Assembly (NCBI GenBank): GCA_965658615.1
Contig: CBFHSX010000001.1
Span: 1 to 64,000 of the forward strand
Source of the DNA: UBA8337 sp965658615
Lineage (GTDB): Bacteria; Pseudomonadota; Alphaproteobacteria; RS24
Length of the DNA stretch: 64,000 nucleotides
Direction: 5' to 3'
The notes below the pieces were generated by a model. It ran no database searches. It worked only from the letters and a program-made list of their open reading frames with translations, and had not been told where the DNA came from. Shown piece after piece: positions 24,955 through 32,385 of the stretch. Every line of letters begins with the position of its first letter. Position 1 is the first letter of the stretch. A program made the position numbers and the translations under genes.

Positions 24955-25839
24955 TCAGGTGAGGCCCAAAAAGGCCAGAATATCCGGCCCGATTTCATGC
25001 TCCAGACCGGGGCCGATATCGTGCCCCATGCCCTCCACCGGCCGCCATAGCGCGCCCGGCACATGCGCCGCAATATCGGCACCACACGCCACATCAATAA
25101 GCGTATCATCAGTGCCGTGAATGACCATAAAAGGCAGGCCAATTGTGGCCAGACGCGCCACCCGACTGCCATCGGCAATCGCCGCTGCCATTTGTCGCAC
25201 AATACCCGGCGGGTGATAATGACGCGCCGCAATCCTCTCGGCCAGCGCGCGGCGTATGGCTTCCGGTGTAGAAAAAGCCGGGCTCATATGCTCGCCCAGC
25301 ATGTCGGTCAAATAGGCGGTGAGCGCTTCTATATCGTCAACATCATCCGGCGGGGCCAGTTCCGAGACAGCCGGGCGCGGCAGCTCGGGATTGCCCGAGC
25401 TTGACATGACGCAGATCACATGCGCCATGCGCTCTGCGTGGCTGAAAGCCAAATGTTGCGCCACCATGCCGCCCAGCGACATGCCGAAAATATTGGCTTT
25501 TTCAACGCCCAACGCATCCATCAGGCCGATAACATCCGCCGCCATATCGTCAATGCCATAGGGCACGGGAAAGCTTGCCCCGGCTTCCGCCGCGCTGAGC
25601 AGCGCCATAATATCGGGCACGCCGGCGACATCGAGCTTTTGGCTTTCCCCGACATCGCGATTGTCAAATATGATGACCTCGAGACCGGCCGCGACAAAAT
25701 AATCGATAAAGGCTTGCGGCCATTGGATAAGCTGTGTGCCGAGACCGCGAATAAGGATAAGCGGTGCGGCTTTCGCCGTGCCTGCGGGGGTGAAACGCTC
25801 ATAGCAAAGCGATATTCCATTGGCCTGAATAAGCGGCAT
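24955..25839 (-). CDS. Alpha/beta hydrolase
   Basis: The 294-residue protein has the alpha/beta-hydrolase fold. The oxyanion segment ILIRGLGTQLIQWP is near residue 31-44, FDNRDVGESQ near 60, the nucleophile elbow GMSLGGMVAQ near 119-128, a cap region, an acid Asp in VIHGTDDTLIDV and a His in GMGHDIGPG. The reaction may be ester or lactone hydrolysis; the substrate cannot be inferred. The start is one of two adjacent Met codons; the second (25839) is better spaced from GGGAG. It is transcribed from a promoter at 25868-25895. Confidence 0.88.
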   Translation of the reverse strand: MPLIQANGISLCYERFTPAGTAKAAPLILIRGLGTQLIQWPQAFIDYFVAAGLEVIIFDNRDVGESQKLDVAGVPDIMALLSAAEAGASFPVPYGIDDMAADVIGLMDALGVEKANIFGMSLGGMVAQHLAFSHAERMAHVICVMSSSGNPELPRPAVSELAPPDDVDDIEALTAYLTDMLGEHMSPAFSTPEAIRRALAERIAARHYHPPGIVRQMAAAIADGSRVARLATIGLPFMVIHGTDDTLIDVACGADIAAHVPGALWRPVEGMGHDIGPGLEHEIGPDILAFLGLT

Positions 25840-25867
25840 CATCCCTCTCCCTTTTTATCCAAGATAG

Positions 25868-25895
25868 TTTATACTCACCCGCATCATGCCGACAA
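25868..25895 (-). promoter_or_regulatory. Predicted promoter of the hydrolase gene
   Basis: On the minus strand TTGTCG (25890-25895) and TATAAA (25868-25873) are 16 bases apart, a good housekeeping match. It lies in the divergent spacer shared with glpD. Confidence 0.6.
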
Positions 25896-25945
25896 GGCAA
25901 GGTCGATAAGGCAGTGCCCGGATAAAGACAGGTCGTTTCTCAAAT

Positions 25946-27646
25946 ATGCAGCGTCATTTTTCAGCCCTCGAAGATACTGAATTCGATTTGGCCATTATAG
26001 GAGGTGGCGCGACCGGCGCCGCCATTGCGCTGGATGCGTCCTTGCGCGGTCTGTCTGTGGCGCTGATCGATAAGGGTGATTTTTCTGCCGCCACCTCGGC
26101 CGGCTCGTCCAAGCTTATCCATGGCGGCTTGCGCTATCTGGCACAAGGCCACATTAATGATGTGCGCGAAGGCCTGCGCGAGCGCCGCCATTGGCAACGC
26201 ATGGCCGCGCATTTGGTGCACCCGCTGCCCTTCGCCCTGCCTGTCTATGCCGGCGCCAAGCCGGGCCGCGCATTGTATAAAATCGGGCTTTATCTGTACG
26301 ACCTTCTATCGTTCGACCGCAATCGCGCCAGCGATGCGATGCAAAAAATGCCCGGCCATCGCTCCATGACGGCGGCGCAAATTTTGGGATTAGTGCCCGA
26401 ATTGGCGCGCCAATCCGAGGCGGGCGGCGCGCTGAGCGGCGGGCTTTTATACCATGACGGACAAATGCTCTCGCCCGAGCGCCTGTGCCTCGCCATGCTG
26501 CGCACAGCCGTCGAGGCCGGTGCTGTGGTGGTGAATTATGCCGAAGCAACTGATTTTATCCGCGACGGCGCGCGCATTTGCGGCGTCAAAGTAAGAGATG
26601 GGCTGAGCCGCCAAAAAGCCGAATTGCGCGCCGCGCTGACCATCAACGCCGCCGGCCCATGGGCCGATATGGTGATGCAGCAAGCTGCGGATACGCGCGC
26701 GGGCACACAAGCGGGCAAAAAACTCATCCGCTCAAAAGGCATTCATATCGTCACCCGCAATTTGACGCGCGGCGTCGCCTTGGCGGCACCGGTCGAGGAT
26801 GAGCATTTATTTGTGCTGCCTTGGATGGGCTGCAGCGTGCTGGCCACGACGGACACGAAATTTGATGATGTGCCCGATAAAGCCACGGTCGGCGATGATG
26901 ATATTGATGCGCTGCTGGCCAAGACCAATCGCGTGCTGCCGACGGCCAAGCTGACGCGCGATGATATCCTATACGCCTATGTCGGCCTGCGCCCGCTCGT
27001 TGCCGATATTGATACACCGGCGGATGCGACTTACGGCCTGTCGCGCGGCAGCGAGATTTACGACCACGGCACCGAAGATGGCCTGCACGGCCTGATTTCA
27101 GCACTGGGCGGCAAATGGACAACAGCGCGCCGACTTGGCGAGCAGACAGTTGATTTGGCTTTCGAGCATCTCGGCCAGACGCCGAATAAAAAACGCAGTG
27201 CCGATACGCTTTTGACGTGTAGCCCACGACAAGGGCTCGGCCAATTTATGGATGACATGCGCGCCCGCTTCCCGCAAGTCGAGACGCCGCATCTTGATGT
27301 GCTGAGCCGGCTTTACGGAAGGCTGCTGCCCGCCATGATGGCGCGCCCGGTCGATGGCCTGGTCAAGCTGGGCGACACGGTATTGGCCAAGCGCGTCGCC
27401 TTTGCGCTGGACGAAGAAATGGCCGTGTGCCTGTCCGATGTGGTACTGCGCCGCCTCATTGAGGGCCAGACCGGCATGTTGTCGAAAACCCAAATCGACG
27501 CCATTGCCGCCTATATGGCAGCGCGGCTGGACTGGTCAGAAGCCGAGCTGAAACGCCAAAAAACCGCGCTGGCCAAACAAATGGCACTTCCAAAACAAAC
27601 GGCGAAAAAGCCGACGAAAAAAGCCGGTGCCAAACAGACCGACTAA
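25946..27646 (+). CDS. glpD: Glycerol-3-phosphate dehydrogenase (FAD, quinone-linked)
   Basis: The enzyme oxidises glycerol 3-phosphate to dihydroxyacetone phosphate at the inner membrane and reduces ubiquinone. The 566-residue product has an N-terminal FAD-binding motif IIGGGATGAAIALDA (18-32), substrate segment AATSAGSSKLIHGGLRYL near 52-69, and a C-terminal DAO_C domain followed by a Lys-rich tail (KKPTKKAGAKQ). The family's GlpD length is about 500, so the last 40-50 basic residues are an extension. No other glp gene is nearby. Confidence 0.94.
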   Translation: MQRHFSALEDTEFDLAIIGGGATGAAIALDASLRGLSVALIDKGDFSAATSAGSSKLIHGGLRYLAQGHINDVREGLRERRHWQRMAAHLVHPLPFALPVYAGAKPGRALYKIGLYLYDLLSFDRNRASDAMQKMPGHRSMTAAQILGLVPELARQSEAGGALSGGLLYHDGQMLSPERLCLAMLRTAVEAGAVVVNYAEATDFIRDGARICGVKVRDGLSRQKAELRAALTINAAGPWADMVMQQAADTRAGTQAGKKLIRSKGIHIVTRNLTRGVALAAPVEDEHLFVLPWMGCSVLATTDTKFDDVPDKATVGDDDIDALLAKTNRVLPTAKLTRDDILYAYVGLRPLVADIDTPADATYGLSRGSEIYDHGTEDGLHGLISALGGKWTTARRLGEQTVDLAFEHLGQTPNKKRSADTLLTCSPRQGLGQFMDDMRARFPQVETPHLDVLSRLYGRLLPAMMARPVDGLVKLGDTVLAKRVAFALDEEMAVCLSDVVLRRLIEGQTGMLSKTQIDAIAAYMAARLDWSEAELKRQKTALAKQMALPKQTAKKPTKKAGAKQTD

Positions 27647-27652
27647 ATCCGC

Positions 27653-29203
27653 TTATCCGACACGCCGGTCATGACCCTCCCAATAGGGGTCGCGCAGTTC
27701 GCGGCGCAGAATTTTGCCCGATGGGTTACGCGGCAGGGCCGCCACGAAATCTACTGATTTGGGCAATTTGTAACCGGCAATGCGCTCGCGCGCAAAAGCG
27801 ATGATTTCCTCCGGGTCCAATTCGACCCCGGCTTCCGGCACCACACAGGCCTTCACTGCCTCGCCCCATTTTTCATCCGGCACACCGATAACCGCGACAT
27901 CGGCAATTTGTGGATGGGCGAATAAGGCGTTTTCGACCTCGGCCGGATAAACATTTTCGCCGCCTGAGACAATCATGTCTTTGACACGGTCATGGATGAA
28001 CACATAGCCTTCATCATCGAGGAAACCGGCATCGCCGGAATAAAACCAACCATCCTTCACCGCACCGGCCGTCGCATCGGGCTTGGCCCAATAGCCTTTC
28101 ATATTGGATTTGGCGCGCATGATAATCTCACCCACCTCGCCTTGCGGCACGTCCTTGCCTTGCTCATCGACGATACGGATTTCCACGCCTTTATTGGGTT
28201 TGCCACAAGAACGCAGCTTGCCGCGCGCCGGATCATGATCGGCGGGGCTCAAATGCGTGCCGCAGCCGGTCGTTTCGGTCAGGCCATAAACTTGCACAAA
28301 GTCGCATTTAAACTTCGCCGCCGCCTGCACCAGCAATTCCTCAGAAATTGGCGAGGCCCCGTAAATCACCTGTTTGACGCTGGATACATCAGCCGAAGCA
28401 ATGGTCGGCTGCTGCATCACAAACAGGATAACCGCCGGCACCATGAACAATATATTGACCTTCTCGACCTCGATCAGCCGCAATATCTCAGCCGGATCAA
28501 CCTCCGGCAAGACGGTCACCTTCGACCCCTCATGCAGGCCGATAAGCCCGACATTGACACCGGCAATATGAAAAAGCGGCATGCATAGCAGCACATGGTC
28601 ATCCGCCCCCCAACCGGCCCATTCACCGGCTTGGTCGAGCGCGCTTTGCATATTCATATTGGTCAGCTGCACGCCTTTCGGATGGCCGGTCGTGCCGGAG
28701 GTGTAAAGCTGGATAAAATCATCATCTGCTTCATAAGCAAGCTGCGGATGCACCGCCGCGCCGCCATCGCGCCAATCGGTGAAAGACGGCCAATCAGCAT
28801 GGCCGCCATCCATGGCGACAACTTGTTTGACGCTTGGGCAATCGGCCAAAATGCCTTCAATCAGCGGCACGAAATCCTTGCCGACAAAAACCATTTCGGC
28901 TTTCGCATCGTTCAACACATAGGCCACTTCCGGCCCGGCGAGACGCGAATTGACACCGACCAGCACGCCGCGGGTTTTCTGTACGCCGTAAAGAAGCTGA
29001 AAATAAAGGTCGGAATTGGCACCCATAAAAGCAATGCGCGCATGCGGTTTAATCCCGGCGCTCAATAATTGCTGCGCCACCTGATTGGACAATTGGCTCA
29101 AAGCGGCATAGCTGGTCGTGCGGTCTTTATAAACCAAAGCGGTTTTTTCGCCCTGCTGGGCTGCTTGTGCTTCCAGCGCCTCGATCAGAATAAAATCACG
29201 CAT
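27653..29203 (-). CDS. Acyl-CoA synthetase (AMP-forming, long-chain-type)
   Basis: The 516-residue enzyme belongs to the adenylate-forming ligase family that activates a carboxylate with ATP and CoA. Visible motifs include YTSGTTGHPKGVQ (ATP loop, near 167-179), QVYGLTETTG (near 297-306), YSGDAGFLDDEGY (near 385-397), and the C-terminal PRNPSGKILRREL with the catalytic Lys near 503. The substrate acid is uncertain; it could be medium- or long-chain. The start is ATG 29203 with GGAG upstream. It faces a divergent metallo-hydrolase gene. Confidence 0.92.
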   Translation of the reverse strand: MRDFILIEALEAQAAQQGEKTALVYKDRTTSYAALSQLSNQVAQQLLSAGIKPHARIAFMGANSDLYFQLLYGVQKTRGVLVGVNSRLAGPEVAYVLNDAKAEMVFVGKDFVPLIEGILADCPSVKQVVAMDGGHADWPSFTDWRDGGAAVHPQLAYEADDDFIQLYTSGTTGHPKGVQLTNMNMQSALDQAGEWAGWGADDHVLLCMPLFHIAGVNVGLIGLHEGSKVTVLPEVDPAEILRLIEVEKVNILFMVPAVILFVMQQPTIASADVSSVKQVIYGASPISEELLVQAAAKFKCDFVQVYGLTETTGCGTHLSPADHDPARGKLRSCGKPNKGVEIRIVDEQGKDVPQGEVGEIIMRAKSNMKGYWAKPDATAGAVKDGWFYSGDAGFLDDEGYVFIHDRVKDMIVSGGENVYPAEVENALFAHPQIADVAVIGVPDEKWGEAVKACVVPEAGVELDPEEIIAFARERIAGYKLPKSVDFVAALPRNPSGKILRRELRDPYWEGHDRRVG

Positions 29204-29312
29204 CACTCTCTCCGTTTATGTCTCCCTCAGTGGTAAAAATAGCTTAGCGCGGCAAAAATCTGTGTAAAGGGCATGGTTTTGCGCTAGGGTTTTTTCACGA
29301 GGGAGATTGCTT

Positions 29313-30287
29313 ATGACACTTGCACATCCAAAATTCGCCTATGAAAAAGGCCTGCATCAAATCGGCAATGGCGCCTATGCTTGGCTGCAACCGGATGGCG
29401 GCTGGGGCTGGTCAAATGCCGGTTTAGTGGTCGATAGCGGGCAATCATTGCTGGTCGACACGCTGTTTGATGTGCCGCTGACACAAGACATGTTGGCCGC
29501 CTATCGTGACGCCGAAAAAGCCGCCGAGAGCGTCAATACCATCGTCAACACGCATCATAATGGCGACCATTGCAACGGCAATTGCTGCTGCCCCGACGCG
29601 CAAATTATTGCCCATAAATTGACGGCCGAGCATATGGCCGCCGAGCCGCCGGAAATGATGGTCGGCTTTCTGGACGCTGCGCCGGAGCTGGGCGTCATGG
29701 GCGATTATTTTACCTCCTGCTTTGGCCCGTTTGATTTCAAATCCGTGACGCAAAAATTGCCCGACACGCTGATTGAGGAAGAGACGACCATCAAGGTCGG
29801 TAACAAAGACGTGCATCTCATTCCCGTCGGTCCGGCGCATACGCCGGGCGATACTTTGGTGCATGTGCCGGCCGACCGCACCGTCTATACGGGCGATATT
29901 CTGTTTATCGGCGGTCATCCGATCCTGTGGGAAGGCCCGGTGCAGAACTGGATCAATGCCTGCGACCGCATCCTCGCCATGGATGTCGAGACGATAATTC
30001 CGGGCCATGGGCCGATTACCACCAAGGCCGGGGTTGAGGAAGTGCGGCATTATCTGGCGACCATGCGCCACGAAGCCCGCGCGCGTTACGAGGCGGGCAT
30101 GAGCTATAAAGAGGCGGCATTTGATATTGCGCTGGGCGTATTTGATGATTGGGGCGACCGCGAGCGCATTGTCGTCAATTGCGCCACCATGTTCCACGAA
30201 TTTGGCGCGCAGGAAAAACCCGATGTGGCCGAGCTGTTCACCGGCATGGCTGAGTATGCCAAAGCCCGTCCGCAGGGCAAACAGTGA
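29313..30287 (+). CDS. MBL-fold metallo-hydrolase
   Basis: The 324-residue protein has the metallo-beta-lactamase fold. The metal motif is NTHHNGDHCNGN (about 80-91), i.e. H-x-N-x-D-H with Asn where His is usual, followed by a Cys run (NCCCPDAQ). VGPAHTPGDTLVH (about 175-187) supplies another ligand His, and IPGHGPITT (about 230) the last. GGGAG is seven bases before ATG 29313. Substrate unknown. It faces the acyl-CoA synthetase gene and precedes tusA. Confidence 0.88.
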   Translation: MTLAHPKFAYEKGLHQIGNGAYAWLQPDGGWGWSNAGLVVDSGQSLLVDTLFDVPLTQDMLAAYRDAEKAAESVNTIVNTHHNGDHCNGNCCCPDAQIIAHKLTAEHMAAEPPEMMVGFLDAAPELGVMGDYFTSCFGPFDFKSVTQKLPDTLIEEETTIKVGNKDVHLIPVGPAHTPGDTLVHVPADRTVYTGDILFIGGHPILWEGPVQNWINACDRILAMDVETIIPGHGPITTKAGVEEVRHYLATMRHEARARYEAGMSYKEAAFDIALGVFDDWGDRERIVVNCATMFHEFGAQEKPDVAELFTGMAEYAKARPQGKQ

Positions 30288-30337
30288 CCGCCCGCAGGGC
30301 AAATAAAATGCACCCGCAAGAAAAAACCCCCATCTAA

Positions 30338-30580
30338 ATGCAAGAAATCGACGCTACCGGACTGAATTGCCCCATGCCCGTGCTGCGCCTGCAAAAGCAT
30401 TTGCGCGGGGCCGAAAAAGGCGCGCAAATGCGGCTTCTCGCCACCGATCCGATGGCGGCCATTGACGTGCCGCATTTTTGCGCCGAACAAGGTCACACGT
30501 TATTGGCCCAAGAAACCCGCACCAAGGCCGCGCCGGGCGGTGCGGATTTATTGGTTTTCGAGATCGAAAAAGGCGCTTAA
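30338..30580 (+). CDS. tusA: TusA-family sulfurtransferase
   Basis: The 80-residue protein starts MQEIDATGLNCPMPVLRLQK. The catalytic Cys11 in the CPMP motif, which carries persulfide sulfur in TusA/SirA relay proteins, is intact. The following beta-alpha-beta pattern also matches: LLATDPMAAIDVPHFC and VFEIEK. TusA delivers sulfur for tRNA thiolation and other pathways. It overlaps the convergent ArsC-like gene by 4 bases. Confidence 0.92.
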   Translation: MQEIDATGLNCPMPVLRLQKHLRGAEKGAQMRLLATDPMAAIDVPHFCAEQGHTLLAQETRTKAAPGGADLLVFEIEKGA

Positions 30581-30918
30581 TACAGCGCTTCAATATCCTT
30601 GGTGAAGCCGACTGTCAGGCGGCCGTCATGGGCGATGACCGGGCGCTTGATCAGCGCCGGTTGTGTCACCATCAGCGCGATGAGATGCGCTTCATCTTCA
30701 TTATTTTTGTCTTCATCGGGGAGTTTGCGCCAGCTTGTGCCGCGCTTATTGAGCAGCACCTCCATCGGCGCCTGCGCCAGCCAGCCTTGAACCATATCGG
30801 CGCTCAGGCCGTCTTTTCTGAAATCGTGAAAAATGACCTCATAGCCCTTGGCAGCCAGCGCCGTGCGGGCGCGTTTCACCGTGGCACAATTGGGGATACC
30901 GTAAAGCGTTAGCGACAT
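30577..30918 (-). CDS. ArsC-family protein (YffB/Spx-like)
   Basis: The 113-residue protein is thioredoxin-fold. MSLTLYGIPNCATVKRA places one Cys at position 11, with no CxxC partner, and the tail LIKRPVIAHDGRLTVGF is the conserved ArsC-like end. YffB-type proteins with one Cys are not proven arsenate reductases; many relate to Spx or to a glutathione-linked reductase. No arsenic genes are nearby. It overlaps tusA tail to tail. Confidence 0.88.
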   Translation of the reverse strand: MSLTLYGIPNCATVKRARTALAAKGYEVIFHDFRKDGLSADMVQGWLAQAPMEVLLNKRGTSWRKLPDEDKNNEDEAHLIALMVTQPALIKRPVIAHDGRLTVGFTKDIEALY

Positions 30919-30930
30919 TATTCGCCTATT

Positions 30931-31662
30931 CTATTCTGCCGCCAGATAACCGGCGGTTTGCAAATCCGGTGTCATATCGACAATGCTGCGATAGGCGTTG
31001 GGCGTGGCGATACCCAATTCGCGGCGCACCTCATCCAGCGGCTTGGCCAGCAGGCTTTCCCAATGCGCGCCCGGCAAACCTTTGGCTGCCTTACCGAGAC
31101 GGAAAGCCTCGCGCAGAGCGCGGCCAATGCCCAGATCCGGCGCTTCTTTACGTGTCACAAAAAACCCGGCGGCGATAATCACCAAAATGCCGAGATTGCC
31201 GAGCTGGCGATAAGTGACGGCCAGCAGGCATAATTCGCCCAACGGGTCGCGGCCGTAACCGGTGGCAACGTGCCACAGATCATGCGCGTCGCGCATGCGC
31301 TCGTGATATTTAATTTGGGCGGCAGACAATTCGCGCATCTCATCGCGGCCTTCAATCGAAGCATCGGTCAGCCCGTCAGCCGTGATTTGCTCAACCTTGG
31401 TGAAATTATAGTAGCGCTCGCCCAGCGACCCTTTCGGCAGGGACGCCAGCCAATCGCGGTCCAACAAATAATCAACCAGCGGCTTTTCAGCGCTCAGAAT
31501 ATCTTGGGCATGGGCGGTTTTTTGAAACCGCTTAAACGAGCGCAGGCCCGAATTGCCGGCCAGAGCTTCAAGGATGACAAATACTTGTTTGGTGTCTTCT
31601 TTATCCGCGATCAGTTTTTTAATCGCCCCGCCAATGCGCGCCAACTTGCTTTTCTGTGCCAT
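30931..31662 (-). CDS. Coq4-family ubiquinone biosynthesis protein
   Basis: The 243-residue protein has the Coq4 signature HDLWHVATGYGRDPLGE (H-D-x-x-H-x(11)-E) around residues 130-150, followed by a helix with LAVTYRQLGNLGI. Coq4 organises the ubiquinone-synthesis complex and has been linked to ring C1 decarboxylation/hydroxylation. Coq4 is found in mitochondria and some alphaproteobacteria; together with Coq7 at 35.3 kb it fits ubiquinone synthesis with oxygen. It lies 12 bases downstream of no other gene and is upstream of the ArsC-like gene on the same strand. Confidence 0.9.
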   Translation of the reverse strand: MAQKSKLARIGGAIKKLIADKEDTKQVFVILEALAGNSGLRSFKRFQKTAHAQDILSAEKPLVDYLLDRDWLASLPKGSLGERYYNFTKVEQITADGLTDASIEGRDEMRELSAAQIKYHERMRDAHDLWHVATGYGRDPLGELCLLAVTYRQLGNLGILVIIAAGFFVTRKEAPDLGIGRALREAFRLGKAAKGLPGAHWESLLAKPLDEVRRELGIATPNAYRSIVDMTPDLQTAGYLAAE

Positions 31663-31841
31663 GCTTCAACTCCAATTTGTTATAAAAATATAAGCAAAAA
31701 CCGACACGAAATCCAGCTTTCCCGCTGCGACAAAAGTGGAATTTTTTGACGGCGCCTTATTGATTTTACCGCTTTAATGAGCTTCCTTGAAATCTCAGTG
31801 CCGGCATAGGCACAAGGCAGTGATTAAAAGGAGGGGATGAT

Positions 31842-32138
31842 ATGACCGCAATCACGGTAGTTACGGTATTTGAGGTGTCGGGGGATGAAGTTGATAAGGT
31901 GTTAAAGCTACAAGATGATTGCGAGGCTTTCGTTGCCGCTCAAGACGGCTTCATCAATTCAAAATTTTTGCGCTCTCAAACCGGCGAGGATAAATATAAT
32001 ATCGTTTCGGTTTCCGACTGGCAAAGCAGGGAAAGTTTTGACGTCGCGTTTTCCAGACCCGAACTGGCAGAATTGGTGGCGCACCATCCGAGATTTACCC
32101 ATCATCGCGGCTTTTACGAGATTGTTCGCGACATTTAG
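31842..32138 (+). CDS. Antibiotic-biosynthesis-monooxygenase-fold (ABM) small protein
   Basis: The 98-residue product has the dimeric alpha-beta ABM fold (TVFEVSGDEVDKVLKLQDDCE, then FINSKFLRSQ and SVSDWQSRESFDVAFS). ABM proteins include quinone-forming oxygenases and simple heme-degrading or signalling proteins; the active site cannot be judged. The ribosome site AGGAGG is strong. The coding sequence is AT-richer than its surroundings and uses codons such as TTA, CTA, GTA and AGG that neighbours avoid, a possible sign of transfer. It ends near a bidirectional terminator and tRNA-Leu. Confidence 0.75.
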   Translation: MTAITVVTVFEVSGDEVDKVLKLQDDCEAFVAAQDGFINSKFLRSQTGEDKYNIVSVSDWQSRESFDVAFSRPELAELVAHHPRFTHHRGFYEIVRDI

Positions 32139-32162
32139 CGCGATTATAAGCGGCTTGGATAG

Positions 32163-32199
32163 AAAAAGGGTTTCCGAGAAATCCCTGAAACCCTTTTTT
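32163..32199. terminator. Bidirectional Rho-independent terminator
   Basis: AAAAAGGGTTTC (32163-32174) pairs with GAAACCCTTTTT (32187-32198) around a 12-base loop. It has T tracts on both strands, so it can end the ABM gene (rightward) and the tRNA-Leu gene (leftward). Confidence 0.88.
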
Positions 32200-32211
32200 C
32201 GGCAGGTCGGC

Positions 32212-32298
32212 TGGTGCCCTTGGGCGGACTCGAACCGCCACTCCCGTGAAGGAAACGGATTTTGAATCCGTCGCGTCTACCAATTCCGCCACAAGGGC
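32212..32298 (-). tRNA. tRNA-Leu (anticodon CAA)
   Basis: On the minus strand the acceptor GCCCTTG pairs with CAAGGGC, followed by ACCA, so the CCA is encoded. The anticodon stem ACGGA/TCCGT holds loop TTCAAAA with anticodon CAA. A long class II variable arm and T arm GGCGG-TTCGAGT-CCGCC follow. The gene reads UUG codons. It lies downstream of the ClC gene on the same strand. Confidence 0.97.
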
Positions 32299-32385
32299 CG
32301 ACCAGCCCAAGCTGTTTGCCCGATTATCGCGGCGGCGTCAATATTCAGTTTTGGTGTGGTGCATGATTGGCGCATCTTTGGCGGT

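Noticed and set aside
32139..32385. Genomic island or integration at tRNA-Leu
   Set aside because: No integrase, no repeated tRNA end and no mobile genes nearby; the flanking genes are housekeeping.
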